Shown: in pieces, positions 1-11,532 of the stretch
How positions within the stretch are numbered: position 1 is the stretch's first letter
Layout of the letters: every line of letters starts with the position of its first letter
From: Cotesia glomerata
Taxonomy: Eukaryota > Arthropoda > Insecta > Hymenoptera > Braconidae
Reading direction: 5' to 3'
Assembly: GCF_020080835.1 (NCBI RefSeq)
Contig: NC_058163.1
Coordinates: 26,114,131 to 26,178,130 of the forward strand
Length of the DNA: 64,000 nt
Made by a program: the position numbers and the translations under genes
The notes under the pieces: generated by a model
Told to the model about the DNA's origin: nothing
The model's database searches: none
What the model saw: only the letters and a program-made list of their open reading frames with translations

Positions 1-1512
1 CTAGAATTAATTTAAACAAACTATCTTAAAACAAATCAAATTTTCAACGCAAAATTTTTTTTAAACTAGTTTTTTTTAGTGCAGTGATTTGAACTCATAA
101 TGCAGCGAATCAATTACAAAAAATAATTCCTTATTAGATAACAAAATAAATAATCATAATTTTAAATTATGATTTCGATAATCCTGCTTATCACGGTTAT
201 TATGTCTTTTGGCTTCGAAAAAAAAGTAAAAAATATGACTAACTTTTTGAGAGGATCGAGTGGATTGGCGACGGGGTGTTGGCTTAAAGAAGATTAAACT
301 AAAGTGGGAGAAAGCAAAAAAGAGTCAAAACAGAAAAACATCCTGGACAAATTACACGCACGCTAAGTGGACCGATTCAAATGATTATTATGATCTTGAA
401 TTTTGAGAATACCTTTCCAAGAACGTTTATGCAGGACCAAGACCAAGGCATATATATACATACAACGCTCTCATTTGAATGCGATTTGTAATGCCAGTAA
501 TTCCCCACCTAACTGGATCTTTATTTTCGCTTATATTTAAATTTAAACACTATTTTAATATTTATATTATTTAAATTTCAAACAGCTTGCCGGGATTACA
601 GTGATTGAGGATTAATTGTTATACTTGTCCGAAGAATAAATTTAAAAGACGAAAAAGTATTTTTTAAAAATGACAAACTTTAAAAAAAAAACCCTCGGGC
701 TAATTTTAGCGGAGTAAAAATCTATCAACCTGTTATTTGAAGAGCATTCGCTGGAGAATATATATATAAGGACCGGCATCACCTGAAGGGACGTCGAAAT
801 GGTCATCGCGGAGAATCAAAAACATTCCGTGTATTAAGGCCGAATGGATAGGAACGACAGACTGACTAATACTGATTTTAAGCCAGCGGAATGTCAAGAG
901 AACTCTCTTTCGTGGGTGGATCACGTCTAGAATAATCAGAGACTGAGAAGAAAACTCCTGGGGGCTTTTTATCGCTCACAAACTCTTGGAGAAGAAACTT
1001 ATTTGGTTTTTGAGCATCCGGCCATAGGGAATAGCCATCAGGGGATGATTACCACTTAGGGCTCTCGTATGCCTTCGCAGAATCCCTTCGATCATTGTAA
1101 TTAGAAGAAGGACTTCACGACTGATGATGGTAGGTCCTCTGACGTCCAAGAGGAATTTAAAATAAACTTATATAGAGTAGTAATAATTGTTATTATAAAT
1201 AAAAACACTCACGTACTGTTACTTCAAGTCGGTCAGATTGTTTTGGCGCAGGAATTTCGTGGGTGGGTTCCAAGGAACGATAAAAATGTCCGCGGGCTTA
1301 TATTGTCTCTGGAGAGAACTCTGGTAATTGAAAAAGAACTTGGCTCTCTTTTTCTTGGTCGAAAGTCACTCAGATCAGGCCGATGCCCTTTTACGTATCA
1401 CTTTTGGTTGGTTTCTATGAAATTTGAGGATGATGGATTATTTATTACAAGAAGTGGAATTTTGATGGGTACACGGAGAAAAATTAATTATACTACCTAC
1501 TATACAAAGATA
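1..1512. other. intergenic, no gene recognised
   Basis: No recognisable gene was found. Short open frames exist at 733-924 (minus) and about 1243-1527 (plus), but neither has a recognisable domain, and the second runs into the transposon that starts at 1513. Base composition from about 740 to 1500 is somewhat less AT-rich than the flanks, so an untranslated exon or a decayed sequence is possible. Confidence 0.5.
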
Positions 1513-2085
1513 CACGGAAAAAAGTAAACTGTAATATTCACTCGGATTCCGGTTAATTTTTATAATTTCAAACAGTAAAGCGGACATCGGGGTGGCCAAA
1601 ATATAAATATTACAGAACTTAATGTAGAAAGTATAAAAGCCACGATTTATAATTTAATATCCAAAATAAGTGATTAGTAGCTGTCATTATAGTAAATAAC
1701 GACTCTTTCATCTTTAAAAATTACAGTTTCAAACAGTAAAAATTGCCATTTCAATATATAGTCGATATTATGAGGAGAAGGGGAACTCAGATGAAAGAGA
1801 AGGGGGTCTCACTCTGGGAGAATTTAACGTTTGAAACAGTAAAAATTATACTTTTAAAATATATTTTATCAGTCCGAACAAGTCAATAATTACAGTTTGA
1901 TTTTTAGCGTTGCGTTTAAAATTTACCGTTTTACTTTGTAAATATTGACGTTGCTTGTATTAGAAATTTACTAACTTTATTTTATACTTTTTACATATCA
2001 TAACATCATTTTTTAGGTACGAAATGATAAATATCAAAGTCTGAATTCTTAATTATTATACTTTACAATTTGCGCGCGCAAATTT
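1513..2085 (+). mobile_element. MITE family E, right-truncated copy
   Basis: It starts with the terminal sequence CACGGAAAAAAGTAAACTG. It shares its interior with elements at 12107-13178 (inverted) and 42064-43380, including the recurring phrase TTTCAAACAGTAAAA and the segment around 1760-1830. The matching right-hand terminal repeat is missing, so this copy is truncated or rearranged. It encodes nothing recognisable. Confidence 0.7.
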
Positions 2086-2359
2086 GAATTCTAGTATTAT
2101 GTAAAAAGTGTAAAAAGTTACTGGAAGAGACATCTGTGGATAAATTTGTGAACTATATAATAAAATTCAAAATGGCCGGCATTTTTGTTTCTGCAGTCAA
2201 TAATAACTGTAACACCATGACGAAATCAACTTACCTAATGTCAGTAAGCGGTGAATTTAAAAAACGGAGTGTCGTCTCACGTACCCGTGCACGGTAATTT
2301 AAAAAAAAGTTATCAAACTTTATGCAATCCAGTGAGCTTATTTCAGTTAGTCAGTAATC

Positions 2360-5300
2360 ATGGCTGTTTTTCGTAAATCAACACGCTTTTCGTGTTATTT
2401 TTTAAACAAAACTCCACTAACACATGACTTAAAGTTAACAAAGTCATTCAGGACAGTTGTCCAGGAGCCAAAACCTACTCGTGGGCTTTTAAAGACAAGC
2501 ATAATCGGTGCATTGGTTGGTACAGCAATAGGAGCAGGTTATGCATTCTGGAAAATTGAACGTGACAGAAAAAATTTGTCACTTGAGGGCACCGAATTAC
2601 CGGTTCAACTCCTCAAGTACAAGCCTCCGATCACACCGTCTAGAAGAGTATGTTAAAAATTTTATTTACTAATTATGGAGTTTGTTTATGACATTAAAGT
2701 TAGCAGTCACGACAATTTTTTTTTATTTCTACATGTCAATATTTTTTTATAATTTTTTATTAAAATTAATTTAGCATGACAATAAAGTTAGCCTTATGTG
2801 AAATATAAAGTTAGTTTTATGTAAAAATTTTTACAAGTTCTTTTATTGAAAAAATTAAAAAAAAAAATTTCACATGTAGAAAGTTTTAAAAATTATACGT
2901 TCAATTTTGTAAAAATATTTTTTTTGTTCTAATTTAATTAATAAAAAAAATCTTAAATTGTTGAACGTCGGTTAACTTTAATGTCATTAATTTAGCAGAT
3001 ATTTGATCATTTTTTTTTTAATTTATTGTCAAAAAAATTGAGTCAAAAATGATGAAAATTAAATTAGCCGACATTTAAAAATTTTTATAATTTATTTTAT
3101 TGAAACATAATTTTTAAAAAATTAAAACAAAAATTTTCACATGTAGAAAATTCCAAAAATTATAAGTGGAATTTTTTAAAAATAGTTTTTTAGTTCTAAT
3201 TTTTAATTAATAAAATAAATCAAAAATTTTTACGTGTCGGCTAACTTAATTTTCATCAAAAAATGACATGTAGAAATTTTAATAAATAAAAAATGCAATA
3301 TTTCAAAAATAATTTTTTTGAACAATTTTGTTTGTTATAAAATTAAAAAATTCTTAAGTGACAGCTGGCTTGAATATAATTTATTAATAATTACAAAAAT
3401 TCTCAAAATTTAATAAATATTCCTTGTAATTTTAGATTCTGTCGCCGGTAGACTCGACCGGTTTGAAGCTCACCCTGTTCCAGTATCAATCATGCCCGTT
3501 TTGCTGCAAAGTTCGGACGTTTTTAGACTACTACGGAATCTCTTACGACGTCGTAGAAGTGGACCCCGTGCTAAGACGCGAAATCAGCTGGTCGAGTTAC
3601 AGAAAGGTTCCGATATTGGTCGCCAAGGTCGACGGCGGCTACCGTCCGCTGAATGACAGCTCCATGATCGTGTCAGTGCTGGCTTCGTATTTAACTGACA
3701 TGTCCAACAATTTGAATGATCTTGCTGAGTATTATCCTGTCATTGCCATGAACGACGAGAGTGGAAAATTCAAACAGGAAATTATTAACAAGTACTTCTT
3801 GATGCACCAAGGAGAAATTCCTAAAGATCGGACTCTTGATGATATCATGTAATTTAATTTAAAAATTCGCACTTACATTTTTTTGTAATTTTTACATGTG
3901 GAATCATTTTGCCTAATTTTTTTCATTATAATTTAATTGTTATAAAAATCTTAAAAATTGTCAGATGTTTGCGTAATTAAGTATTATATTTATTTTGTTA
4001 ATTTTTTTAGATTATTTTATAATTTGTTTTTTTTTTTAGGGAAGAACGCAAATGGAGAAAATGGGCTGATGAGGTTTTAGTTCACACCTTGTCACCAAAT
4101 GTTTATAGAACACTTGGTGAATCTTATGAAACTTTCCAATGGTTTTCAGATGTAAGTATTTATATATGAAAATTAATTTAATCATTATTTTAAGAAATAA
4201 ACTAGCAACCTTGCAGTCACCATGTGACTGCCGTGACTTATGAACTATAAATAAGTAAAATTTTGCTTTATTAAATAATGACTTTTGTTAAATTGCACTG
4301 TACTTTCTTAACCATTGACATTTTTAAAGATATAAGCTCATCCCGATGTTACACTTATTAAGAGCTTTCATTTGAGTACCCACATGCATTTTCATATATT
4401 TTTCATATATACATATATATAAATATATAAAATATATGAAAAATTGATGTAGGTACTCAAATGAAAGGTCTTGATGAGAGTAACATCAGGATGAGCTTAT
4501 ATCTTCAAAAATGTCAATATTTCACAAGATACAACGTCATTTCTTAATTATTGATATTTTAACGATATTAGCTCATCCCGATGTTACACTCATCAAGAGC
4601 TTTCATTTGAGTACAATCGTGTACAAAATACAAGATAATTTTTTAATTATTGACATTTTTAAAGATATAAGCTCATCCTGATGTTACACTCATCAAGAGC
4701 TTTCATTTGAGTACCCACATGCATTTTCATATATTTATCATATATACATATATAAAATATATGAAAAATTGATGTGGGTACTCAAATGAAAGGTCTTGAT
4801 GAGAGTAACATCAGGATGAGCTTATATCTTCAAAAATGTAAATATTTCATAAGATACAAGGTCATTTCTCAATTATTGATATTTTTAAAGATGTAAGCTC
4901 ATCCCGATGTTACACTCATCAAGAGCTTTCATTTGAGTACCCACATGCATTTTTTATGTATTTTTCATTTATACATATATATAAATATATAAAATATATG
5001 AAAAATTGATGTGGGTACTCAAATAAAAGGTCTTGTTGAGCTAAACATCAGGATGAGCTTATATCTTTAAAAATATCAATAACTAAGAAATGACCTTTTA
5101 TCTTGTGAAATATTGACATTTTTAAAGATATAAGCTCATCCCGATGTTACACTCATTAAGAGCTTTCAATTGAGTACCCACATGCATTTTTAATATATTT
5201 TTCATATATACATATATATATATAATATATATATAAATATATGAAAAATTGATGTGGGTACTCAAATGAAAGGTCTCGATGAGTGTAACATCGGAATGAG

Positions 5301-5882
5301 CTTATATCTTTAAAAACTTCAATATTTCACAAGATACAAAGTCATTTCTTAATTATGAATCTAGAAATAGAGCATTTTTAAATGCAGCTTAATTACTTAT
5401 CATAATAAATTGACTATCGGTGAGAATGAAATAAAACCTTAGAAATTAAAAAAAAAAAATTTCGGAACAAATTTAATTTTTTTTCTCCAAAATAATAACT
5501 AATTTTAAAAATTTTAAAGGTAGGGAAATGGGAAGAATACTTCCCAACGTGGGAAAGGAAGATAATGATAAACGTAGGAGCATGGGCGATGTGGATGATA
5601 GGAAAGAGATTGCAAAAAAGGCACCACCTGAAGACAAACGTCCGAGAGTCGTTCTTCGACGAATTGAACCATTGGCTGAAGGCAGTAGACGCGCGAGGAT
5701 CGACGTTTATGGGTGGCAATAATCCAGACCTATCTGACCTGGCGGTCTACGGCATACTGCGCAGTATTGAAGGGTGCCAGGCATTCAAAGACGCTCTGGA
5801 GCACACAAAATTATCCAGCTGGTACCAGGCGATGACCGAGCGTGTTAACAACCACGCTGGTGCTTCGCTTTTAACTGGCTAA
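2360..5882 (+). CDS. PTGES2: prostaglandin E synthase 2 (membrane-associated), 4 exons
   Basis: Exons 2360-2647, 3436-3848, 4040-4151 and 5520-5882 join in frame to about 391 aa (human PTGES2 is 377). Residues 1-43 are basic and hydroxylated. A hydrophobic segment lies at about 44-64, as in the membrane-anchored family. A glutaredoxin-like domain follows with the CPFC motif (C116, C119) and then a GST-like C-terminal helical domain ending FMGGNNPDLSDLAVYG. The family isomerises PGH2 to PGE2 in vitro and binds glutathione and haem; its insect role is unsettled. The last exon could be misread from the AG at 5523; the acceptor at 5518-5519 gives GTA GGG AAA TGG and keeps the frame. Intron 3 holds a 1.2-kb Helitron-like element. 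The gene is tail-to-tail with the CUB gene, about 120 bp away, and an AATAAA lies soon after the stop. Confidence 0.93.
2690..3420. repeat. AT-rich MITE cluster (family C/D) in PTGES2 intron 1
   Basis: Inverted copies of a short element are adjacent here. Their ends resemble GACATTAAAGTTAGCAGTCA and its complement, and the internal phrases TTTTACATGTGAAATTTT and AAAAATTGCATTTT recur. Boundaries are approximate because copies are diverged and partly overlapping. Confidence 0.6.
4202..5367 (-). mobile_element. Helitron-like non-autonomous element H1, full ends
   Basis: Read on the minus strand, it begins at 5367 after an A with a diverged TCTCTAGATAC-type start. It ends with hairpin GCAGTCACATGGTGACTGC, then AAGGTTG and CTAG at 4205-4202, followed by T. 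These are Helitron hallmarks: A|TC start, 3' hairpin, CTRR end and T flank. The interior holds four complete palindromic units of about 200 bp and one half unit (near 4550-4625). It has no coding capacity and lies in PTGES2 intron 3. Confidence 0.75.
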
Positions 5883-6004
5883 GTTATTGAAGTTAGTTAG
5901 GTAAAATAAATACTAATTTAATTAAATTGGTTTCTACATAAAATAATTTAATTTAATTATTTAATTTCAATAACTGTAATTGTAAATTTATAAAACGATC
6001 TATT

Positions 6005-8962
6005 TTATACTGCACAGGCCAATTGACGGTATTTTAAAACAAAACCTCTGTTAGCCAAGTCGTGGTCTACAAAATCATCACTCTCAGCTAAGTTTTCGTT
6101 CGGATCTGGATTTGTTACTACGTAAAGTACAAACGGCTTTGAACTGCTCTGTTTTGTTTCAAAACTATTACCGCAAAATCTGTCTGTGTTATAACGTGTA
6201 CCATTTACTGACGGATTTGGTACTATTACAAAATTATGTGTACATAGTTCTCCTGATAATGAGTAATCGATGCCTAAGAAAATTATTTATTATCACAAAA
6301 ATCTGCTCAAATTATTATCTACACGTAAAGAACAAGATGGCACAGGATATAATCCCAAATTATACTGAGTAAAAAAAAAATTTTCAGATAGTAGCTAGTA
6401 TAATCCAGATTACAATGAGTATAATCTAAATTGCAATGAGTATAATCCAGATATCACTCAGTATAATCTGGATTTTTCTAGCTACTGTCTGAAATTTTTT
6501 TTCACTACAGATATCACTGAGTATAATCTAAGATGATATCCAGTGTCATCTTGTTCTTTCCGTGTACAATTTTATTTTATTTATTAAAATTTTTTTATTT
6601 TAATTACCTGCCGTACTATCAACAATACCCGAATTACTGGAAATAGTAAAGGACGACGCGTCTGCTTGCGACCATTCGATAGTACAGTACCCAGGAGCCA
6701 TTTTAATACAGACTCCGTAATTTAAATTTTGTATTTGTCGAGTATTTGGAGTTAGAAGTGGCGTTGAAACTATATGATATATTATATAAAATATTAACCA
6801 ATTGATTATTAAATTATTTTTGTAGTTAGTTACAATAATTGTTTGGGTGGAGCGAAAAAAAAATTTTTTTTTTAATTTAGGGGTAAAATTTGTAGCTTAT
6901 AAAAAAAAAATTTTTTTTCTTACTCAACATTTTTTGGTGGCTCAATAATTTTTAAAATTATCAATCAATCTAATTTAAATAAATCAATCAATTTAATTTT
7001 TTTGTTGGAATATAAATTTTTTTTTCAACTTATAATCTTTGAAAAAATCTAAGAATTGATAAATATGATATTTTTCAACTCAGCTTTCACTTTTATAAAA
7101 AAAAACAGCATTGTAATTTTTTTTTGGAGTTACAATAATAATCAGAAAAAAATTTTTTTTAAGAAGAACAATTAAATAATTTATTTTAAAAATTAATAAG
7201 TCACTTTAAAATTTGGACTAATTTTTTTTTTCTTTCAAAATTTTATTTTTTCATAAACTACAAGTTTTACTCTTGAGATAAACAATTTTTTTTCACCCTA
7301 AAAACTAATCAATCTATAATTATGCTCTAAAAATAAAAAAATTTTTACCTCTAGTATTTGGTATTGTCCCGTAATTAAAGCTTGTCACTGTACCACTTAT
7401 TGCTTTATAATACTGAAGACACCCATCATTTTTTGGAGCTAAATTATAAACATATATTAGCTCTATTGTTACACCATTATTATTATTATTTATTGACACA
7501 TTATTAGAGTTTTTTATTACCCAGCCACGATGAATCGCAAGATATTTGTCGTAACCTTAAGTTCCATTCGCGAGAAAATGAATAATCTGTATTTGTATCT
7601 ACTGATATTGTTATCGGATTAGCTCCATTAAAATCAACGTAAACTGAAAATAAAAGTTAATTATAATTTTATTTTAATTTTTATTAAAATTGTACTTTTT
7701 TAACTATTGACGTTTTTAAAGATATAAGCTCATCCCGATGTTACACTCATCAAAAGCTTTCATTTGAATACCCACATGCATTTTTGATATATTTTTTATA
7801 TATACATATATATAAATATATAATTATACAAAATATATGAAAAATTGATGTGGGTACTCAAATGAAAGGTCTTGATGAGTGTAACATCGGAATGAGCTTA
7901 TATCTTTAAAAATGTCAATAATTAAGAAATGACCTTTTATCTTGTGAAATATTGATATTTTTAAAGATATAAGCTCATCCTGATGTTATACTCATCAAAT
8001 CCTTTCATTTGAGTACCCACATCAATTTTTCATATATTTTATATATTTATATATATGTATGTATGAAAAATATATGAAAAATTGATGTGGGTACTCAAAT
8101 GAAAGGTGTCGATGAGTGTAACATCGGGATGAGCTTATATCTTTAAAAATGTCAATAGTTCACAAAATACAAGGTAATTTCTTAGTTATGTATCCAGAGA
8201 TAGAGAAATTTAACCATAAAAACCCATTTTATCATATAAATACACTAGCCACGAAAATTTTCCTTATTCTCTCAATAATATAGATTTAAGTTCAAATTAT
8301 TTACCATGCTGATCATCATTTTCTCCGCAAAGTCTGGGTACTGTTGATGCCCCGCCAGATATAAGAAGAAAATCGTTATCACAAACCCCGGTGGCATTTG
8401 GCTGGGCTAAGCTGAACTTCATAAAGTCGATGCGTAATTGACAGACATCTGAATTACAGGGATAGACAGTTATTGTACACCTTTGACCACCTGCATAGCT
8501 GTAAGAGTATCCAGGGTTCACAAAATATGTGTTGTTTAAACTTGTAACTGATCCGCATTCTCTTTTAACTAAATTACAAATCAACAATTAAATTAATTAA
8601 TTAAAATTTATTTTTTAGTTATTTTATTACTTACAAATGCAACAAGTTCCGATTCCATTAGCACAAGTACTAGAAGCTGTTCCTTTATAATTATAACATT
8701 CTTTACGTGTAAAACAAGTTCCATTGAACGAATTCCAGCCTGAGCATTCTGAATTTGCAAATCTTACAACACTAAACAGTGGGAAAACTAAAAAATCAAT
8801 TAAAATTATCAATAAAAATTTTCTAATGAATAAATGAATAATAAATTTAAAAAAAATCTTACATTTTTCGCTGCGAGTCACTCCTAATGTAGTATCACTA
8901 TAAATAATTGTAATAGATGTAGAAAAAACAATGAAGAAGACTATGTTAAAGATCAGAGACAT
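6005..8962 (-). CDS. secreted CUB-domain protein, 7 exons
   Basis: Exons on the minus strand are 8962-8863, 8787-8635, 8568-8305, 7643-7521, 7438-7349, 6769-6608 and 6273-6005. They join to 1161 nt, or 386 aa, with every junction in phase. Residues 1-21 form a signal peptide. A cysteine-rich module follows (first Cys at residue 48, spacing C-x9-C-x5-C-x10-C-x6-CC). Then come CUB-like domains from about residue 89, with paired cysteines and aromatic strands such as WNLRLRQISC and LNYG. The architecture matches a widespread, functionally uncharacterised insect family of extracellular CUB proteins; no enzyme domain is present. The in-frame stop after SSWLG is removed by a short 82-bp intron (7520-7439). 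Two introns are swollen by mobile elements. The gene lies just downstream of IFT122 on the same strand, with a 230-bp gap. Confidence 0.87.
6321..6565. mobile_element. palindromic MITE family B, copy B1
   Basis: Terminal inverted repeats ACACGTAAAGAACAAGATG and CATCTTGTTCTTTCCGTGT bound a 245-bp palindromic interior. The interior is built from variations of AATCCAGATTATAC and a central TAGTAGCTAG. It occupies most of the 334-bp last intron of the CUB gene. Other copies are at 19979-20203, 42727-42990 and 60048-60411. Confidence 0.85.
7688..8200 (-). mobile_element. Helitron-like element H2, 3'-truncated
   Basis: The 5' end, read on the minus strand, is A|TCTCTGGATAC at 8200. Two palindromic units follow. 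The 3' hairpin and CTAG end are missing; homology stops near 7688. It lies in the CUB-gene intron between the exons at 8305 and 7643. Confidence 0.72.
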
Positions 8963-9191
8963 GCTTGCTCGATACTGATCAGTGATTTGACAATCTTTAC
9001 AATAACGGGAAGTATTTACCTAACAGTGGTGACAATTAGCGTACAGTAGTAAGTAAATGTTTAAATAACTGTTTTGTTATGTTCTCTATGATACACTAAA
9101 ATTAAATTTATACAATAATTTCTCTACTTAGTTAAATTTTAAATTTAATTGGACGGATTTTTTTAGATTGTCAGGTACTTTATTTATTTAT

Positions 9192-11498
9192 TTAATTTAT
9201 TGTTGCATTTGCGTCTCGACAAAACGGACAATGGCCGTTTCTTATTAACGCTATCTCGAAATCTTCCATTTGAAACAACTAAAAAAAAAATTACACTATT
9301 TATAATAACAAATTTAAACAGTTGTTTAATTAATATAAAATTAAATAATTAACTTACTCTTAAGCATGAGCTACAATACGTAATTGGAAGGTCAGTTAAT
9401 ATTCTTCTGTAGTATCTAATTTTAAATGGTTCTGGCCAAGGAACAATTAATACTTCAAAAGGTTCTAAACTCATTAAAACATTTCGTCCTACTTTAATTG
9501 TTGATCCTTCAACTTTGTCCTATATAAATAATAAAATTAATTTCTTGTTTAATTTTTTGATTTAAAATTTTTTTTTTAATTTTCTTAAAAAAATTTTTTT
9601 TTTATCGAAGTATTTTATTTTTATTAAAAAAATTTATGTATTTTTTATGAAAAAAATTCATTCTTTTTTTATTAAAAAAAAAATTTTTTTTTTAATTTAT
9701 TTTTTTTTTATTTAAAAAATTTATTTTTTATTTTGTCTAAAAAATACAAAAAAAATTTTATTTTTATTTATTAATTAAATGAATAAAATTAATAAAAAAA
9801 AAACATTAGTTATTAGATCATCTAATAAATAAACAAACCTCATATTTAATAAGCCGAGCAGTAAATAAATCAGTATGATCAGTAGCTATGGTCATTTGGT
9901 CTTCAGTGATCTCAGCGTCTTCTGGAATCGACATGGGCTCCTCGATAAGTTTCTTAGCTTCTTCATTCGAGATTCCGTCTTCCAGTTCAAACTCGACAAT
10001 AGGCAGGATTTCGAAGGATACATACGAGTGATGAAACTTTAGATTACACTGCACGCACCGATTACTGGGATAGTTATTAGCTGGCAGAAGAGGATTGAAT
10101 GTTGAGCAACGGTAGCACAGAGGCAGTAATTCTTCAGGATCTTGGTACTGGTTAGCTCGCGCAGCCAGAGTCTCCACTTCTATTTGAGCTTGCAGGTAAT
10201 CGGGAACCCTCATTCCTCGTAACCGTTCCAGCAATTGCATTGCCAGCTTATTTGCACCCAGTGTTCGTGCTTGTTTCACAAGGCAGTAGATGATTGTTAT
10301 CATGGATATTTTGGGCATGCAAACACCTTGGAGCTTTATTAATAGAAATCTTGATATGTTGAACAAAGCTTCTGGCATTAATGAAGTAAATGGTTCAGCC
10401 TAAAAATTTAATTAATTAAATTGAATAATGTAAAATTTTGCTTTATTGAATAATGAATTTTGTTAAATTGTACTGTACTTTCTTAAATGTTGATATTTTT
10501 AAAGATGTGAGCTCATCCCGATGTTACACTCATCAAGAGCTTTCATTTGAGTACCCACATGCATTTTTGATATATTTTTCATATATACATATATGTAATA
10601 TATATAAATATATAAAATATATGAAAAATTGATGTGGGTACTCAAATGAAAGGTCTCGATGAGTGTAACATCGGGATGAGCTTATACCTTAAAAAAATGT
10701 CAATATTTCACAAGATACAAGGTCACTTCTTAATTATTGATATTTTAACGATATAAGCTCATCCCGATGTTACACTCATCAAGACCTTTCATTTGAATAC
10801 CTACATGGATTTTTCATATATTTTATATATTTATATATATTACATATATGTATATATGAAAAATATATCAAAAATGCATGTGGGTACTCAAATGAAAGGT
10901 CTTGATGAATGTAACATCAGAATGAGCTTATATCTTTAAAAATGTCAATCGTGCACAAAATACAAGGTCATTTCTTAAATATTAATATTTTTAAAGATAT
11001 AAGGTCACCCCGATGTTACACTCATCAAGAGCTTTCATTTGAGTACCCACATGCATTTTTGATATATTTTTCATATATACATATATATAAATATATAAAA
11101 TATATGAAAAATTGATGTGGGTACTCAAATGAAAGTTCTCGACGAGTGTAACATCAAAATGAGCTTATATCTTTAAAAATATCAACAATTCACAAGAATC
11201 ATCCACACCTTTCATTTCCAAAAAAAAACTTACCATATACTTATAAACATCATAATAAGCGTAATAAATATCCGCCTTGTCAGAGTACTCATGATACATA
11301 GCTTTAATATCTTCAATATTTTTCGGCAAGTTCAAACTAAGCTGAGACAAAAGCCAGTAAAAATAAGAAGCATCCCTAAATTTATTCATCAGCACCGCAT
11401 TATTCGCCAGAGTACTCAATACCGCTATAGATTCTTCAGTCTGTCCAGCCATCTGAAACGCTAAAATTTTTCCTCATCAACCCCCTACTCCTCAATCC

Positions 11499-11532
<34 letters not shown>

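Noticed and set aside
733..924. 63-codon open frame on the minus strand
   Set aside because: No recognisable domain and no supporting splice or neighbour context; an open frame of this length can occur by chance.
1243..1527. 94-codon open frame on the plus strand
   Set aside because: It begins with a TTG codon, has no recognisable domain and ends inside the family E transposon that starts at 1513.
4311..5340. Satellite DNA
   Set aside because: The tandem palindromic units look like a satellite, but they are always bounded by, or truncated from, the same Helitron-like ends.
5521..5525. Apparent frameshift at the last PTGES2 exon
   Set aside because: It arises only if the AG at 5523 is taken as the acceptor; using the AG at 5518-5519 keeps the frame.
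7515..7530. Apparent premature stop in the CUB gene
   Set aside because: A short GT-AG intron (7520-7439) removes it, and the joined frame continues with good CUB-family sequence, so the gene is not a pseudogene.
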